Part shown: piece after piece, positions 11,219-23,622 of the stretch | Position numbering within the stretch: position 1 is the stretch's first letter | Layout of the letters: the number at the start of each line of letters is the position of its first letter | NCBI RefSeq assembly: GCF_963924675.1 | Contig: NC_089222.1 | Location: 138,038,281 to 138,102,280 of the forward strand | Direction of reading: 5' to 3' | DNA: 64,000 nt | From: Phocoena phocoena | Taxonomy: Eukaryota > Chordata > Mammalia > Artiodactyla > Phocoenidae | Notes under the pieces: generated by a model | What the model was told of the DNA's origin: nothing | What the model saw: the letters and a program-made list of their open reading frames with translations, nothing else | Databases searched by the model: none | Position numbers and translations under genes: made by a program

Positions 11219-12053
11219 TGCTATGGACTGAATGTCTGTGTCCCCCACCCTCTGCCCCAAACTCATATGCTGAAAGTCTAACCCCCAACGTGATGGTATT
11301 TGGAAGTAGGACTTCAGGGAGGTAATCAGGCCATGCGGGTGGAGCTATCCTGAATAGGATTAGTGCTTTTTTTTTTTTTTTTTTGGCTGCATTGGGTCTT
11401 TGTTGCTGCGCGCAGGCTTTCTCTAGTTGCAGCGAGCGTGGGCTACTCTTCATTGTGGTGCGTGGGCTTCTCATTTCGGTGGCTTCTCCTGTTGCGGAGC
11501 CAGGGTTCTAGGTGCACAGGCTTCAGTAATTGTGGTTCACGGGCTCTAGAGCGCAGGCTCAGTAGTTGTGGCTCACGGGCTTAAGTTGCTCCACGGCATG
11601 TGGGATCTTCCCGGACCAGGGCTCGAACCTGTGTCCCCTGCATTGGCAGGCGGATTCTTAACCACTGCGCCACCAGGGAAGTCCTATAAGGCTATTAGTT
11701 TTTATTAGGTTGTTTTTTAAAGTCTGGCAGTGCTTCTTCAGCACTGTCTCCTGCTGGATCCCTCCTGCAGTGTGGATACTAAGTGAGGCCAGTGACAGAG
11801 CAAGATTTTGGAGAAGTACCTGATTTTTTTAGTGTCCTTTTAAGAAGAGTCACAAGAGAGCTTGCTTTCTCTCTCTTTCTGCCTCATGAGGACACAGCCA
11901 GGAGGGAGCATTCTACAGTCCAGGAAATGGGCTTTCACCAGGAACCCAACCAGCCAGCACTTCTGGCCTCCAGAACTGTGAGAGATAAATTGCTGTTGTT
12001 TAAGCCACCCAGTCTCTGGCATTTTGTCGTAACAGCCCAAACTGATTAAGACA
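11219..12053 (+). mobile_element. MaLR-type solo LTR (MST/MLT1-like), split by a SINE
   Basis: Opens TGCTATGGACTGAATGTCTG and carries CCCCCAACGTGATGGTATTT and CATGAGGACACAGCCAGGAG. It ends CCTCCAGAACTGTGAGAGAT, AAATTGCTGTTGTTTAAGCC and GATTAAGACA. TG...CA ends with CATGG/CGTGG flanks fit a 5-bp duplication. The CHR-1 at 11367-11684 interrupts it. Non-coding. Confidence 0.85.
11367..11684 (-). mobile_element. Full-length CHR-1-type SINE nested in the LTR
   Basis: T run, TTGGCTGCATTGGGTCTTTG, GTTGCTGCGCGCAGGC, and the long body ending CGCCACCAGGGAAGTCC. About 318 bp, the long SINE form. It postdates the LTR it sits in. Confidence 0.92.
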
Positions 12054-13209
12054 CGTGGTCACGCCAGTTACACCTGGGAGTCCAGGTCCTCAGAGAAGCA
12101 GGGCCACCAGGCTGTGGGCCCCACACACCAGCTCACCTCTCTGGGCTCTGTGCAGTCCCAGTGCGAGAGTCCAGAAAGCCCTGCTCCCAGCCGCCCCTTT
12201 GTCTAGGGCTGAGTCTTCTTTAGCTGCCCAGACTCAGCCAAGAAACTCAATCAAGGGCAAAGCATTAGAACATTTTCTCTTCCTTGCCTTGTGCTATTTT
12301 AAAATAATTCATACAGATGGGGTCACATAGGAAAGAGTTTTGCTCTCAATGCAATGATGAAAATATGGTCAAAACAAGGTATGTGAGTCAGATGGACAGG
12401 CAGAAGGCCTGCCCTCTGGGCACACCTGCTCTCTCTCTGAAGTAGGCTGATCCACAGTAGGGGTTTCATCTTACTTCTGTCCCTGGAAGAATTCATGAGG
12501 GCACAAGCCCGGCTGTGCTCCCTCTTGGCCAGGCCCCGCTCACCGTCCCACAAAAAGAGGGAAGAGCGTGGCTCCTTTTAGAAGATCCCAATTGAGGGCT
12601 CTCATAAGTAAATTATCAGTTAAATCCAGGAGCCAATAGATCCTTCCTTTAATAATAAAAACAGAACCATATACCTTAGATGTAGCACCACGCCATTTTC
12701 AAAATTCTTTTCCAGGTATTGTGCAGTTTGATCGTAACTGCAAAAGCCACAAACCTGTGTAGCAGCCTTGCATTGGGTTGAATCATATGACCAGTTTTGT
12801 AAGTCAAAAATGATTGAATATCAGTTTCATACAGTTCAATGTATTTGACAGCCAAGGTCCAAATTCTGGAAGAGAAAGCAACAGAAGGAAGCAAGAGGCC
12901 TTGAGAAGGTAAGTGCTAGAAGAAGAGATGCAGGAAGAGAGGAAAAGGAAGAGAAATGGGCGTTAAGTTAAATGGTACCAACAATGACCTCTTTTCTTAG
13001 TAATAAGAGTTCAGTGTGGTTTTGAGGTTTGAAATTTGATCTGTATTCCTTCAACCAAAGAATCTTATTCCTACAATTAACACATTTAAAAGTAGGTATT
13101 TAACAAGTACTTGATGACTGGTGAATGGACACAAAGGTCAACATAGGGAAGAGGGCTACCAGCACCCCAAAATGAAAGGACTGAGAGTAAAAACATGGAT
13201 TGTTTGTCT
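12054..13209. other. Unassigned intergenic sequence
   Basis: Nothing recognisable; no supported gene. Confidence 0.5.
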
Positions 13210-13415
13210 AAGCACTCGTGGAGCTTAAGCAATCGTGGTTTCCAATGTGGAATAATTTGTCAGGTGACCTTGAATGAGACTGTTAACCCTCTTTTTGTTG
13301 CAATGAGAAAGGGGGATAATACTTATTCCATACAGGGCAGTGCTGAAGGGGGTAAACATGATTGATCACTGCGAGTTTGGGGAAGGAAGACGGTGTAATA
13401 AATACTAATTATGAT
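13210..13415 (+). repeat. Diverged MIR element
   Basis: MIR order is retained: GTCAGGTGACCTTGAATGAG, TGAGAAAGGGGGATAATACT, then GTAATAAATACTAATTATGA. Confidence 0.6.
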
Positions 13416-13599
13416 GACCGTTCCTGGCTTCTAAGAAAAATGCCTTTTAGAAAAAGGAAGGAAGGAAAGAAAAATTCCACCCAAAGAGGGTCTCATGGGG
13501 CAGTCATAGGGTGTCATGGCCTTACGCTCTTCTGAATAAATCCAAAGGGGAAAAGGCTTGGTTACAGGTCACAACAGCCACAGCAGGCAAAGAAAGTGT

Positions 13600-14560
13600 T
13601 CTTTAAAAAAAAAATTCTTACATAAATTAATTTCGTGCTTTGATTGTCAAATTAGCACAGTTTTAGATTAATATATCAGAGCCAAAACTTTCTCGTAAGC
13701 ACACGTCTTCATTTTCGTAAATGCTAAATAAAAACATTTAAAATGCAAAGGTCATAAATTAGCCTCCTACAGTAACTCAGCTTTACATAGTGGTGGATAT
13801 TTCATCAGCATCCCTGGGCCCCTCATAGATGGCTGTATTCTGGAGTGAATTTCTCCATGCAGCCATGGCTTCCGATCCTATGTCCTGCAACATCCCATAG
13901 TGCACTCTCGAAACAAGTGGGAACAATGCCTGTATTTTCAAGACGAATTTTGCAGCCCTTTAGCCTTTCCCCTCTCAGCTCTCTGTTTCCTCCCTGTTTC
14001 TCCCCAACACGCACAGGGTTTACAGTGCTTTCAGCCCAAACAACACGCTCCGCAGGGAAGGGGGCTGATTGGTTTAGTTTGCGGGCAGCCCCGTAAGGGG
14101 TGGTAATTGACACTTTAACGTATGACATGCTGCATTCCTTCATCTCGAAGCCGTAATTGAATACACATGAACCCCCCCTGCACTGGTGACCCCGGAGTGT
14201 GCCACACACCTGGAAGTAGTGAGGTTCAATTAATGTGTCACCGTCACTAACAGCGACTACCAGTGAGAGCCGCCAGCAGCCGGGGAACAAAGCCGGGAGC
14301 AGCGCGGGGTAAACCCCAGGGGCGCGGGTCCCCAGCAGAGCTGCCCTGGACCCGCTCTTAAAATCTAGTTTTCCCAGGAAAACGATTTACTTTTAATTAC
14401 TCCAATTAATTTTACCTAATGGCTTTGCTCATCGCTCACTCAAAGAGTTATTTTTGTGCCAAAATATCCCAACAGTCAACTGAAAGGAAATGACAATAGC
14501 CCAAATAAATTTCCATAACACTTTTTAATAAAGAAACAGATGAGAAATTGAATATGATCT
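13600..14560. promoter_or_regulatory. Candidate conserved non-coding element cluster
   Basis: Repeat-free. It carries many homeodomain-like cores: CGTAATTGAATACAC, TTCAATTAATGTGTCA, TTTTAATTACTCCAATTAAT and CCTAATGGCTTTGCTCATCG. Composition contrasts with the GC-rich DNA just downstream. Regulatory function is inferred. Confidence 0.4.
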
Positions 14561-14689
14561 GAAAGGCGGGACTCGAGCTGCGGAAATGCAGAATTAGTAC
14601 GATGAATTCCACCCCCTCATTCTTTGGTTCATTTTTTGAGTATTCGCGCAGCGTTTACGGTGGCCCAGGGACCCTGCAGACACTAGTGC

Positions 14690-15110
14690 AAAAGGGTCCC
14701 TGCCTTCCCGGAGCCCATGGACTCGGGGGGAGTCAGAACGGTTATGTGGACCAGGGCCAGGAGGCAGAGGAGGGGCGATTCCGGGCGAGCCGAGCCTTAG
14801 CGGCGAGCGCCCCGCACCCCGCCTGGCTTCCCCGGCTGCAGACTCGGGAGCTGCCTCTGAGCTCCAGGGGGAGCCCGAGTTCACCGGGGAGGGGGGAAGG
14901 GAGAGAAGAGTTTTTCGGGCAGAGACCCGCGTGCGCAGACGCGGGGAGGCCAGAGAGAAAGTGAAAGAACCTGGGGTGGGTAGGAAAGAAGGGGGCCAAG
15001 CTGGGGGCGCGGGTGGAGGGCTTTGGAGGAAGAAGATGAAAGGGAGAACCCAGCAGAGAACAGCCACCTCCCAGTCTTCCGGAGGACGGGAGTTTGGGCT
15101 TCGGTGTCAG
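14690..15110. promoter_or_regulatory. Small GC/CpG-rich block
   Basis: GC-rich with moderate CpG density. Open frames on both strands over the same bases are compositional. No exon or splice pattern is seen. Confidence 0.35.
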
Positions 15111-15153
15111 TCTAGTTACTTTTTCCAGAGCCAATAGCCTTTCTCTTCCTTAA

Positions 15154-15155
<2 letters not shown>

Positions 15156-15189
<34 letters not shown>
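15156..15189. repeat. (AC)n microsatellite
   Basis: 17 uninterrupted AC units. Confidence 0.98.
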
Positions 15190-15192
<3 letters not shown>

Positions 15193-15318
15193 GAGTGGGG
15201 GAAGCACTTGCACATTAGAATTTTAAAAAGGGGCAGGACTACAATTTTGGTATATTGTTGGAGGAAAGAAAGGAAAAGTATATTGCATTTTATATTTGAG
15301 AAATTTCATTTCATTTAC

Positions 15319-15356
15319 ATTAATTAATTAAATTAAATTAATTGTTAATTAATTGC
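15319..15356. repeat. TTAA/ATTA-rich low-complexity tract
   Basis: Overlapping TTAATTAATTAA-type units, then ATTGTTAATTAATTG. Either a decayed microsatellite or a dense homeodomain-site array. Confidence 0.7.
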
Positions 15357-16689
15357 AGCGATTTCTAAAAGAGTGGAAGTAACACCAAGGCTGAAGGGCA
15401 ACCCTGTTCCACAGAAGGCGCTGACTGGTTCTCCCTGACCACGCCCAGTCCTCGTGGGCCCTGGCCACGCCCCCGCCTCATTCTTTCCCACCAAGTATGC
15501 AGCTGTCACTTTGCTGACTGGCTGCGGGCTGCAGAGATTGCTTTGGTTCTCCGGGCCCCTGTGAAGCTACAGGGGTGTGCACCTTAGCACTTTGCTTGGC
15601 CTCCAGGACCCCCACTGCTCCCTCCCTGGCCCACTCCTGGCCCTTAAGCCCCTTAGGAAAAAGTCTCCTCCATCTAGGAGCCAGCCTGGGTTTTCCTAGA
15701 CATGGAGGTATTGTAGATGGGCTTCCGGGTGAACCTCAGGGCTGGAACGCACACGTGATTATCTCTGCACTCTCCTCACATCCCACTAAAATGGCAGAAA
15801 AGGCAGAAAAACTAAGGAATGTCTCCCAAGGACAGAAAGGTCAGGAGAAGAAGCATTAGAAGAGAAGAAGAGTTTTGTGAGGTGCAAAGTGAGTGGGCAA
15901 ATGGTATCTGACTTAGCAGCAGGGAGAAAGATGCACCCTACCTGCTGGAGGGAGGTGGCGGGAGGGCCCTCATAAGAAACAAAATGATTCCTGCAGAGCC
16001 ATGGACAGGCTCCGGAATCGGGAGCAGCAGTTATTTCTGAAGGCGAGGGTAACACGGCATGCTGAAAACCCGAGGACTGGTTGAAAGACCGCGCAGGAGT
16101 GGGGGGATCCGCAAGTCCCTTCCTCCACTGCACGTTTGGGGTTCTGCACCTGAATGGCGTGCTATGCACCCTCTCTCGGAATCTCTGCTCCCTGCCCACC
16201 CCTTCAACAGACTAGAAGTTTCCTCTCTGACCCATCAAGCCAGAGAGACTCAGAGCACTGGACCCAGCTGAGGGCTAGGCAAGTGGGAAACACGCTCCCT
16301 GAACGGGGATGTAGGGGTTACCCCACCCCACCTACTGGCATTTGCAAAGTGTGGTGTAGCCTTGGAGGGGAAGGCGTTCCTAAACTCGAAGTGTGGAATT
16401 CATAGTTTGGTCCCTTTCAAAACTGGCGAGCCCTGGTTTTCTCAGCGGATCCCCATGTGTTAACATACACGAGCACTTTCTAGCCTCTGGGGGCGGGAGG
16501 AGTTTTGTGCAGGGGTTTGCAGGAGAGAAGAACAGGAGAAGGGTGAGGAGAGCGCAGGACCCAGCAGAGAACTACCTCTCCCAGTCTTCTGAGCTGGTTT
16601 GCGTCCCAGTGGAGAGGCGTGTTGACCCTGTGAGATTCTGAGCCTGGGTTGTATGCCTTCAAGGCCCCATTGTGTTGTTAGTTGAGGTA
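15357..16689. other. Unassigned intergenic sequence
   Basis: No gene or clear repeat recognised. Confidence 0.5.
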
Positions 16690-17015
16690 TTTGCTGCCCT
16701 CGCTGGGGAAGGATTACACCTCCTCACCCCATGGACACTGGGCGTGACCAGTGAAATGTGAGTGATGGGTGACGCTTCTGAGCTGAAGCTTTAAGAGCCA
16801 TTGCTCTGTGAGGCCATTTGCTTCTCCCCTTCCGCCACAGAACCAGCTTGTCCTGGAGGAAGCCGGGGCCTGGATCTTCAGCCTGGGTCCCAGGATGAGG
16901 GCGACATGGGGCAGAGTGAAAATAGTGTGCAGAAGCAGTAAACCTTTATTGTTGGAAGCATCTACCATTTTAGGGGTTGTCTGTTACCACAACATACCAG
17001 TAGCAAAAGCTGATG
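16690..17015 (+). mobile_element. Old MLT1-like LTR
   Basis: CCAGTGAAATGTGAGTGATG, GCTGAAGCTTTAAGAGCCAT, and the end GTAAACCTTTATTGTTGGAA, then GGGGTTGTCTGTTACCACAA. This is the order of MLT1-type MaLR LTRs. Diverged. Confidence 0.6.
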
Positions 17016-18100
17016 GCTACAGCCCCGGTGACGCTGCAGCCAGGCTTAGCAGAGGAGGCATCTTCTGTCACCTGCAGGAAATGAGCACCCTCGCTGGTTC
17101 CTTGGAGACAGCGGTTGGGGCCACACAAAGAGGGCACCCTTGGCCCAGACACACACCTTCAAAGAAGGCACCAGCAGGGGCGACGTGAAGAAGCACCTCC
17201 ATCTAGTGGACTGTGGGCTGCAGATGGCACGGGGAGGCCAGGGTGCGGGGGACACAGAATGGTACCTCCTTCGGGGAAACCCAGCCATAGCCCAGGACTC
17301 TGCATGGCCTGGACGTCCTGTGTAGGGAGGCGGGCGCCATGAATGACCCGGTAGAAATTGGGTCCCTGTGCCAGGTATTAAGCTTTTCCTCTCAGCTCTA
17401 CACCTCCCTTTACGCTGTGCTTTTTGATGCTGGCACAGGGCTCTGTGGATTCCGTTTCTTCTTCACTGTGGGGCTCTATCAGGCTCTGCCAATGGGCGAC
17501 CCCAAGGCTCCTAGCAGGACTGGGGACCTGCTCCTTCCTCCTGGCTGTTCCTGCTGGTGCTACGTCAGCACACGCCCTTCAGTCCTGCTGAAGCAGTTGG
17601 TTCCTGCCTCTTCCACGCTCCCAGGACCAGGTTCATTGTACCCACTCCCGGGGTCAGCACAAGCAAACGAGGACCCTCCTCAGGGCTCTGAGCCCTTAAC
17701 CCATGGTCCTTCCTCCCAGCTTCTATTCTGATAACCCTCCCTGTCCTGTTTTCCTGACTGGATTCTGTCTGGTACGGTCATGCTGACCCCACCTGTGGCA
17801 TCACTGGGGGAGGCAACAGATACCTGGGAAGCAAGGATAACCAACCCGAAGGAGAGTCTTTGGTCTCTATGAGCCAGAGGACTGACCCAGTGTGTAGTGG
17901 TTGGACACCTGCTAAGTGCCCTAGTTGTACTGGGTGCTGTGCAAGACACAGGCTGTCTAAACTATGGTCCTGCCACCAAAGAGTATAGCTGGGAAGAAGG
18001 GCTCTCTAAGGCCACACACAGATCCAGAGAAGGGACAGGTTCTGAAGGCTAGAGCAGTCAAAAGGTCACCAAGCTTCTAATCAGCAACTCCAACTTAAAT
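17016..18100. other. Unassigned intergenic sequence
   Basis: Nothing recognisable. A 130-codon frame at 17339-17731 shows no domain or splice context and is not called. Confidence 0.45.
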
Positions 18101-18111
18101 CAGCAACTCCA

Positions 18112-18457
18112 GGGGCTTCCCTGGTGGCGCAGTGGTTGAGAATATGCCTGCCAATGCAGGAGACATGGGTTCGATCCCTAGGCTGGGAAGGTCCCACATG
18201 CTGCAGAGCAACTAAGCCCGTGAGCCACAACTACTGAGCCTGTGCTCTAGAGCCTGTGAGCCACAACTACCGAGCCCTCATGCCACAGCTACTGAAGCCC
18301 GCGCGCCTAGAGCCCATGCTACGCAACAAGAGAAGCCACTGCAGTGAGAGGCCCGCGCACTGCAGTGAGGAGTGGGCCCCGCTCACCGCATCTAGAGAGG
18401 GCCCACGTGCAGTGGCAAAGACCCAACGCAGCCAAAAATAAAAACAAAAAAACACCC
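18112..18457 (+). mobile_element. Full-length CHR-1-type SINE with 13-bp TSD
   Basis: Begins GGGGCTTCCCTGGTGGCGCA, repeats GAGCCACAACTACTGAGCC-type units, and ends AAGACCCAACGCAGCCAAAA plus an A-rich tail. CAGCAACTCCAGG flanks it at 18101-18113 and 18458-18470. Confidence 0.93.
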
Positions 18458-18599
18458 CAGCAACTCCAGGCATCTTCAGGGTAGACAGAGGTGCCAAGTG
18501 TAATCTACTCAATTTCCTGATGGAGAGGTAGAGTTTACAGGGAGTTTATCCCTTTTCCAAGATCACAGAGCAAATTACAGATGGCCAGGGATTGTGTCA

Positions 18600-19305
18600 T
18601 ATCTCCAGGAATGGCCAAATTTTTTTGCACAGAGCTACCAGTATGGCTAAAATTTAAAGGACTGACGGTATCAAGTGTTGCCAAAGATTGGAGCAACTAG
18701 GACTCTCACGTCACTAGTGGGAAATGTAAATTGTTACAACCATGTTAGAAAATGTGTGGCAGCATCTACCCAAGCTAAACCTGCATGGTCTGTGTCCCGG
18801 CAATTCCCCTCCCGGACACACACCCAGGGGAAGCAAGTGCTTGGGTGTAGCAACATACGTGCCCAAGAAGGTTCACAGCAGCTTTATCCACAATAGCCTG
18901 AGGCAGAAAACAACCCAAATGTCCAAGAGTTGAAATGAATTTTTAAATTATCTGATAGTCATAAGTGGAATTTAACAGTAGTAAAAAACAGCAAACTATT
19001 TCTACAGGCAGAAAGATTTCACAGACGTAATGTTGGACAAAAGAAGCCATACCCCAGAAAGTACATACTGTGGGATTCCATTTATATGAAGTTCAAAGAC
19101 AGGCAAAGCGGATCTACAGCAAGAAGTTACTTTTTAGCTTGCTATTGATAGTGGGGTGGGTGGGCGAGCCTGCTGGGGAGTTAGAAATGCTCTGTAGTTG
19201 GATCTGAGTGGTATTTACAGAGGGATATACAAATAGAGATAGTTGTTGAGTTGTTTGCTTAGTATTTGCGTACTTGACTGTATGTAATTTAAACCTCAGT
19301 AAAAA
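18600..19305 (+). mobile_element. Degenerate L1M 3' fragment
   Basis: L1 ORF2 C-terminal/3'-UTR signatures: GTTCACAGCAGCTTTATCCA, AACCCAAATGTCCAAGAGTT, GTGGGATTCCATTTATATGA, and the ending GACTGTATGTAATTTAAACC. No intact frame remains. Confidence 0.8.
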
Positions 19306-19319
19306 GGGGGGGAGATTTG

Positions 19320-20139
19320 CTCAGATATCTCCTGTCTGGTTTGGGTTCTGAGGCAGATCCTGAGACCAGGTTTGGAGGCACATGGTTTATTATTTTGGAG
19401 GTCAAAGAGCACTTGTGAGATCATGGAAAATATGTATACTGGTCCCTGACCCCCATTCCTGGCTCAGAGCTCCTGAAACCCTTGTAATTTCCTGGGTGAT
19501 AGGACTGTCGTTTGTTCTGACGGGTGATTCTGGGTGGGCTCCTGGATGGGGGCTCGTCACAGAAAGAACAAACCATGGTTAGAAGCTTGGGATTTTTCAG
19601 CCCCTCCCCCCAGTCTCTTGAGAAGGGAGAAGGGCTGTAAATGGAGTTAGTGATCCATCATGCCCATGTGATGAAGCCTCCATAAAAATCCCCAAATCTC
19701 AAAAGCACAGGCTTCGGAGAGCTTCTGGGTTGGTGAACACGTGGAGGTTCTCGCAGAGCACATGGAAACCCTCCACCCTTCCCACTTACCCTCCCCCTTT
19801 ATCTGGCTGGTCATCTGTATCCTTTATCATACTCTTCAACAAACTGGTAAATGTAAGTAAGTGTTTCCCTGAGTTCTGTGAGCCACTCTAGCAAATTAAT
19901 CAAACATGAGGAGGGGGGTTGTGGGAACTCTGATCTGTAGCCAAATCAGACAGAAGTTGTAGGTAACCTGGGGACCTACCCCTGGCAATTGGCCTCTGAA
20001 GTAACATGGGAGCAGTCTTGTGGGACTGAGCGCTCAGCCTGTGGAATGTGATGTTATCTCTGGGCAGATAATGTTAGAATTAAGTTGTAGACACCCAGCT
20101 GGTACAGCAGAGAATTGCTTCGTGGTGTGGAAACTACCC

Positions 20140-20191
<52 letters not shown>

Positions 20192-20210
20192 TGTAATTGG
20201 GTCTTAAAAT
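19320..20210 (+). mobile_element. Old LTR-like element carrying a (CA)n tract
   Basis: GATGAAGCCTCCATAAAAAT (TATA-like), GTAAGTGTTTCCCTGAGTTC, TGTGAGCCACTCTAGCAAAT, GCAGTCTTGTGGGACTGAGC and CAGAGAATTGCTTCGTGGTG follow the order of a known mammalian endogenous-retrovirus LTR type. I cannot name the family with confidence. Confidence 0.6.
20142..20189. repeat. (AC)n microsatellite
   Basis: 24 uninterrupted AC units, near the 3' end of the LTR-like element. Confidence 0.98.
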
Positions 20211-22699
20211 CATTTTAGCACTGGTAGGAAGTGAAAGAGTTACAAGGAAAGATAAAAGGTGAACTGTGGAACCAGCTCTCATGGTTGGTAACTGGGCTTA
20301 ATTCCTCAAGGAAACTTGGGGAAACTTGCAGAACACACACCTCAGAATTATCCTACCTAAGGGTTGAGGGAGCTGGGGTATTTATACACCTACTCTGGAG
20401 AGTCAGAGGATGTGGGCAACCAGGAACAGGTACAAATGTCCTGGCACTTCTGACCAGAAGGCTGGTGGGGCCGGTGAGCCCTCAGGCAACTGAAAGTCAG
20501 CCAGAGCACAGAGAGGGACACAGATGGGGGACTGACGGCATCTATCACACACTCATATGATACAAGTCACGGTGATAGTGCCCATTGGTTAAGAGAATTT
20601 ACCATGGCAAAAAAATGATCTGTGAATTCCCGAAAGGTCTTGAAATAGATGTGTATTTAATTCCATCACACATTTGAAAGCCAGAGGTGCTAATGTGTTT
20701 GTGAGAAGCATCATTCATGTCGATTCCCAGCGTCTCGTGGAGGGTCTCTGGCCCCCGGAAGTCAGTGTAACAACCACTAGTGCTCTTTCTGTTGTGAAAT
20801 GAGCCAGCTGCCCCCCCCCCCAGGCCAAAGCTGTTAGGGCCGGGGGTGGGGGGCATTTTGATGGCTTGATCACCTGAAGATCAAGTGACGTTTTGGTATT
20901 ATCAAAGTCTGAATTAAATGGGTACCCAATACAATTAATGATAGATTGAGGAGGAGGAAAGGGGCCCATTATACATTCACTGTCATCCTCTTTGGTACAG
21001 AACTGCCGACAACAGGTCCCGACAGAGCCATCTCTGCAAAGACCGTGGACATCAACCTTGCCCACAGCTGCCATCATGCAGGGCTTTTTGTGTGGCCACG
21101 TGGATTACCCCACGCTCCCTGCCACTGTGCTGTCTCTAAGGCACTGTGAAAACCCGAATCTTCAGCCTGTGGGATTTCCTCTGGCCTCCCTGGTCCTCAG
21201 ACCCAGCCAACAACCTGCCTGCAGTCGGGACAGAGCTGCTCCAAGGGGCTGTGAAGCAGGCTTGTGCAGTGAGTATAGATCCCCACTGACACTGGCTTGG
21301 TTTGTGTTTGCAGATGGAGGGCAGGGCACAGATTTTCCTTTTACTGTAACTTCACTTAGCTCTCAAGCCCTCAGTTCTGTTGGTGGCAGGATATATTAAT
21401 CTTGCCAAGTCAAGTTAAAGTCCAGGTAGTCGCCATTTAAAATGAAGTCACCTTGAAGTATCTCTTCAGATAATTCAGGTTCTCAGGTCAATTCCACACT
21501 TAAGTCTTAGGTGATTCCAGGAGCTTCTGCTCCCTGTCTGTCCACTCTGGTCATTCCTTTTCCTGGTGTTGATGACCCAGCAACAAGTCCACCCCTGTCT
21601 GTCTGGGTCTGGTTTCCAATCCATCCAATCTGGTTTCCAATCCTGTGGCCTCTGTCTACAAGGCCGCCTCCCCTCGGGGACCTGGTGCCCGGCATTGTGC
21701 AAACTTCCTTCCCAGGCACCGAAATACTCACTCCTCACCCATTCCCCATTGGGCTGCAGAGGGGGACGTCCAGGGCTCCGTTCAGGGCTGGGGACACGGT
21801 CACCTTCTCTCTTGCCCACCTCCACATCCTAGAGGCTTCAGTGTTTTGTCTTCACAAAGAGGCCATTTCTTATGTCTGGTTTTGTGGACCAAACATGAGA
21901 CCCCAGGAGGGGTCCCACGGCTTGACTGTATGCACGAGGGTTACCTACATGCATGACCTCGATCCATCCCTCATCCAGCAAAATTCAATTTGACAACCGC
22001 CTAAGGTCTGTTCTCCCTAATGAGTCTTTTCTTCCACTTGTCATGTCTAAAGAGAACAGCGTCCCTGGTGCCTGTTTTGTCTGTTAAAGAATCTTTTTCT
22101 CCTTCCCAACTCTGTATCCACGTGCTGTAAACCTAAAGGGAATTTCTCTTGACGATGTCTAATCAAATGTCGAAATAGGAGAGAGAGCTTGAACCCCCAG
22201 GGAGAGCAGGGTTGGATACGCATTTAGACAGGATGGGAGAGGATATCTATGCAAAGGGATGAGAGGAAAACAGAAAAGGCCAAGCAGTCATGGTGACAAG
22301 CAGGGGAGCAGAAGAAACAATGAACTGAGTGGGAGATTGATGGCAAATAGAATCACAGGCACTGGGGACCTAGGCAGGCTGTGTGTAAGCCTTTAGGTCG
22401 CCCCCATTTCTGGAAGTCCATAAAGCAAGAGGACACTGGTGCTGGCCACCAGCCCAGAGCCTCCGTGATACCTGACTCAGTTTACATGGTCCCCTGATCG
22501 ACCCATCCCTGCCAGCCTCCTGTCCGCAGTCCCAGCTGGAATGGCTCCAGAGTGGTCTCGTGCCGTTCCCACCATCACCAAGCTCCTCTTAGCCTCCCCC
22601 AGGGGTGAGACCCTATCACAGCCTCCATTGTGCCTCCCAAGGTAGGAATTGCCATAGCTCTGGCACCCAGGTCTGGCCTGACCCAACCCACGAAGGTTC
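20211..22699. other. Unassigned intergenic sequence
   Basis: No clear repeat. A C12 run is present near 20811. Open frames up to 160 codons (21511-21993) overlap others in different frames and show no domain. Confidence 0.45.
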
Positions 22700-23045
22700 T
22701 AGCAAGTGCTAGGAGCTACAATCTAGAAGGATAGGGCAATCTTTGCCAGGAGAGAATAGCAGATAATTGCTTGCCCTTCCTGGCCCCTCCCACCCCCACC
22801 CCCACCCAGCCTGTTCCAAGTAGAGTGGTTATGGCCTCTCCTGAGGTGTCTCACAGGGCCACGCAGCCGTATCCCCTAAGAAACTGTGGCCATTTGTGTT
22901 TCCTTCCCTCTCTTTCTGCCTCACTCCCCTTTCTCCCTCACTCTGGCTTCCTTGGGATTGCACTACCACTCCCCACCCCAAAAAAGTATTAGTACACAAG
23001 CTTTGCTGCAGGCTCCGTTTTCTAGGGCTCCCAGACAAGCCTTGC
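22700..23045 (+). repeat. Old LTR-like repeat, family not named
   Basis: Pyrimidine-rich body, then CTTCCTTGGGATTGCACTAC, AAAAAAGTATTAGTACACAA and GTTTTCTAGGGCTCCCAGAC. The ending parallels 11000-11090. Confidence 0.4.
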
Positions 23046-23147
23046 CCCAGAAGATGGGCACCCTGCAGCAGAGCAGTGAGGGGCTGCCCACTGGGATGTA
23101 AACTACAATCTTATCCATTTCCTGGAATGGGTGTTTGAGGCATAGTC

Positions 23148-23622
23148 AGTTATATCCGTTTCCTAGGACTGCTGTAACAAATTACCACAAACTGGTTGGC
23201 TTAAAATAACCAAAATTTATTCTCTCACAGTTCTGGAGGCCACAAGTCTAAGATCAAGGTACTGGCAGGGCTGCACTCCCTCCCCAGGCTCTGGGGGAGA
23301 AGGCTTCCTTTCCTCTTCTAGCTTCTGGTAGCTGCTGGCACTTCTCTGCACTCCTTGGCTTGTGGCTGCATCCCTCCATCTTTGCATCGTGTCTGCTCTG
23401 TGCATCTGCCTAATCTCCATCTGCATCCCTCCTGTAAAGGACACCTGTGATGGTGTTTAGGGCCTGCCTGGATAATCCAGGATGAGCGCCTCATCTCAGG
23501 ATCCCCAACTTAATCACATCTGCAAATTCCTTTTTCCAAACAAGGTCTCATTCACAGGTTCCAGGGATTAGGCTGTCGACATATCTTGAGGGGGGCGGGC
23601 ACTTTCCAATCGACCATACCAT
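23148..23622 (-). mobile_element. MLT1-type MaLR LTR (antisense)
   Basis: CCTAGGACTGCTGTAACAAA, TTACCACAAACTGGTTGGCT, TTCTCTCACAGTTCTGGAGG, GTCTAAGATCAAGGTACTGG and the tail TTAGGCTGTCGACATATCTT are the reverse complement of a MaLR LTR. Confidence 0.85.

Noticed and set aside
17339..17731. 130-codon frame beginning MNDPVEIG
   Set aside because: No family recognised, no splice context, and the neighbouring sequence is an old LTR relic.
20142..20189. CRISPR-like regular repeat
   Set aside because: It is a simple (AC)n microsatellite without spacers, in mammalian DNA.
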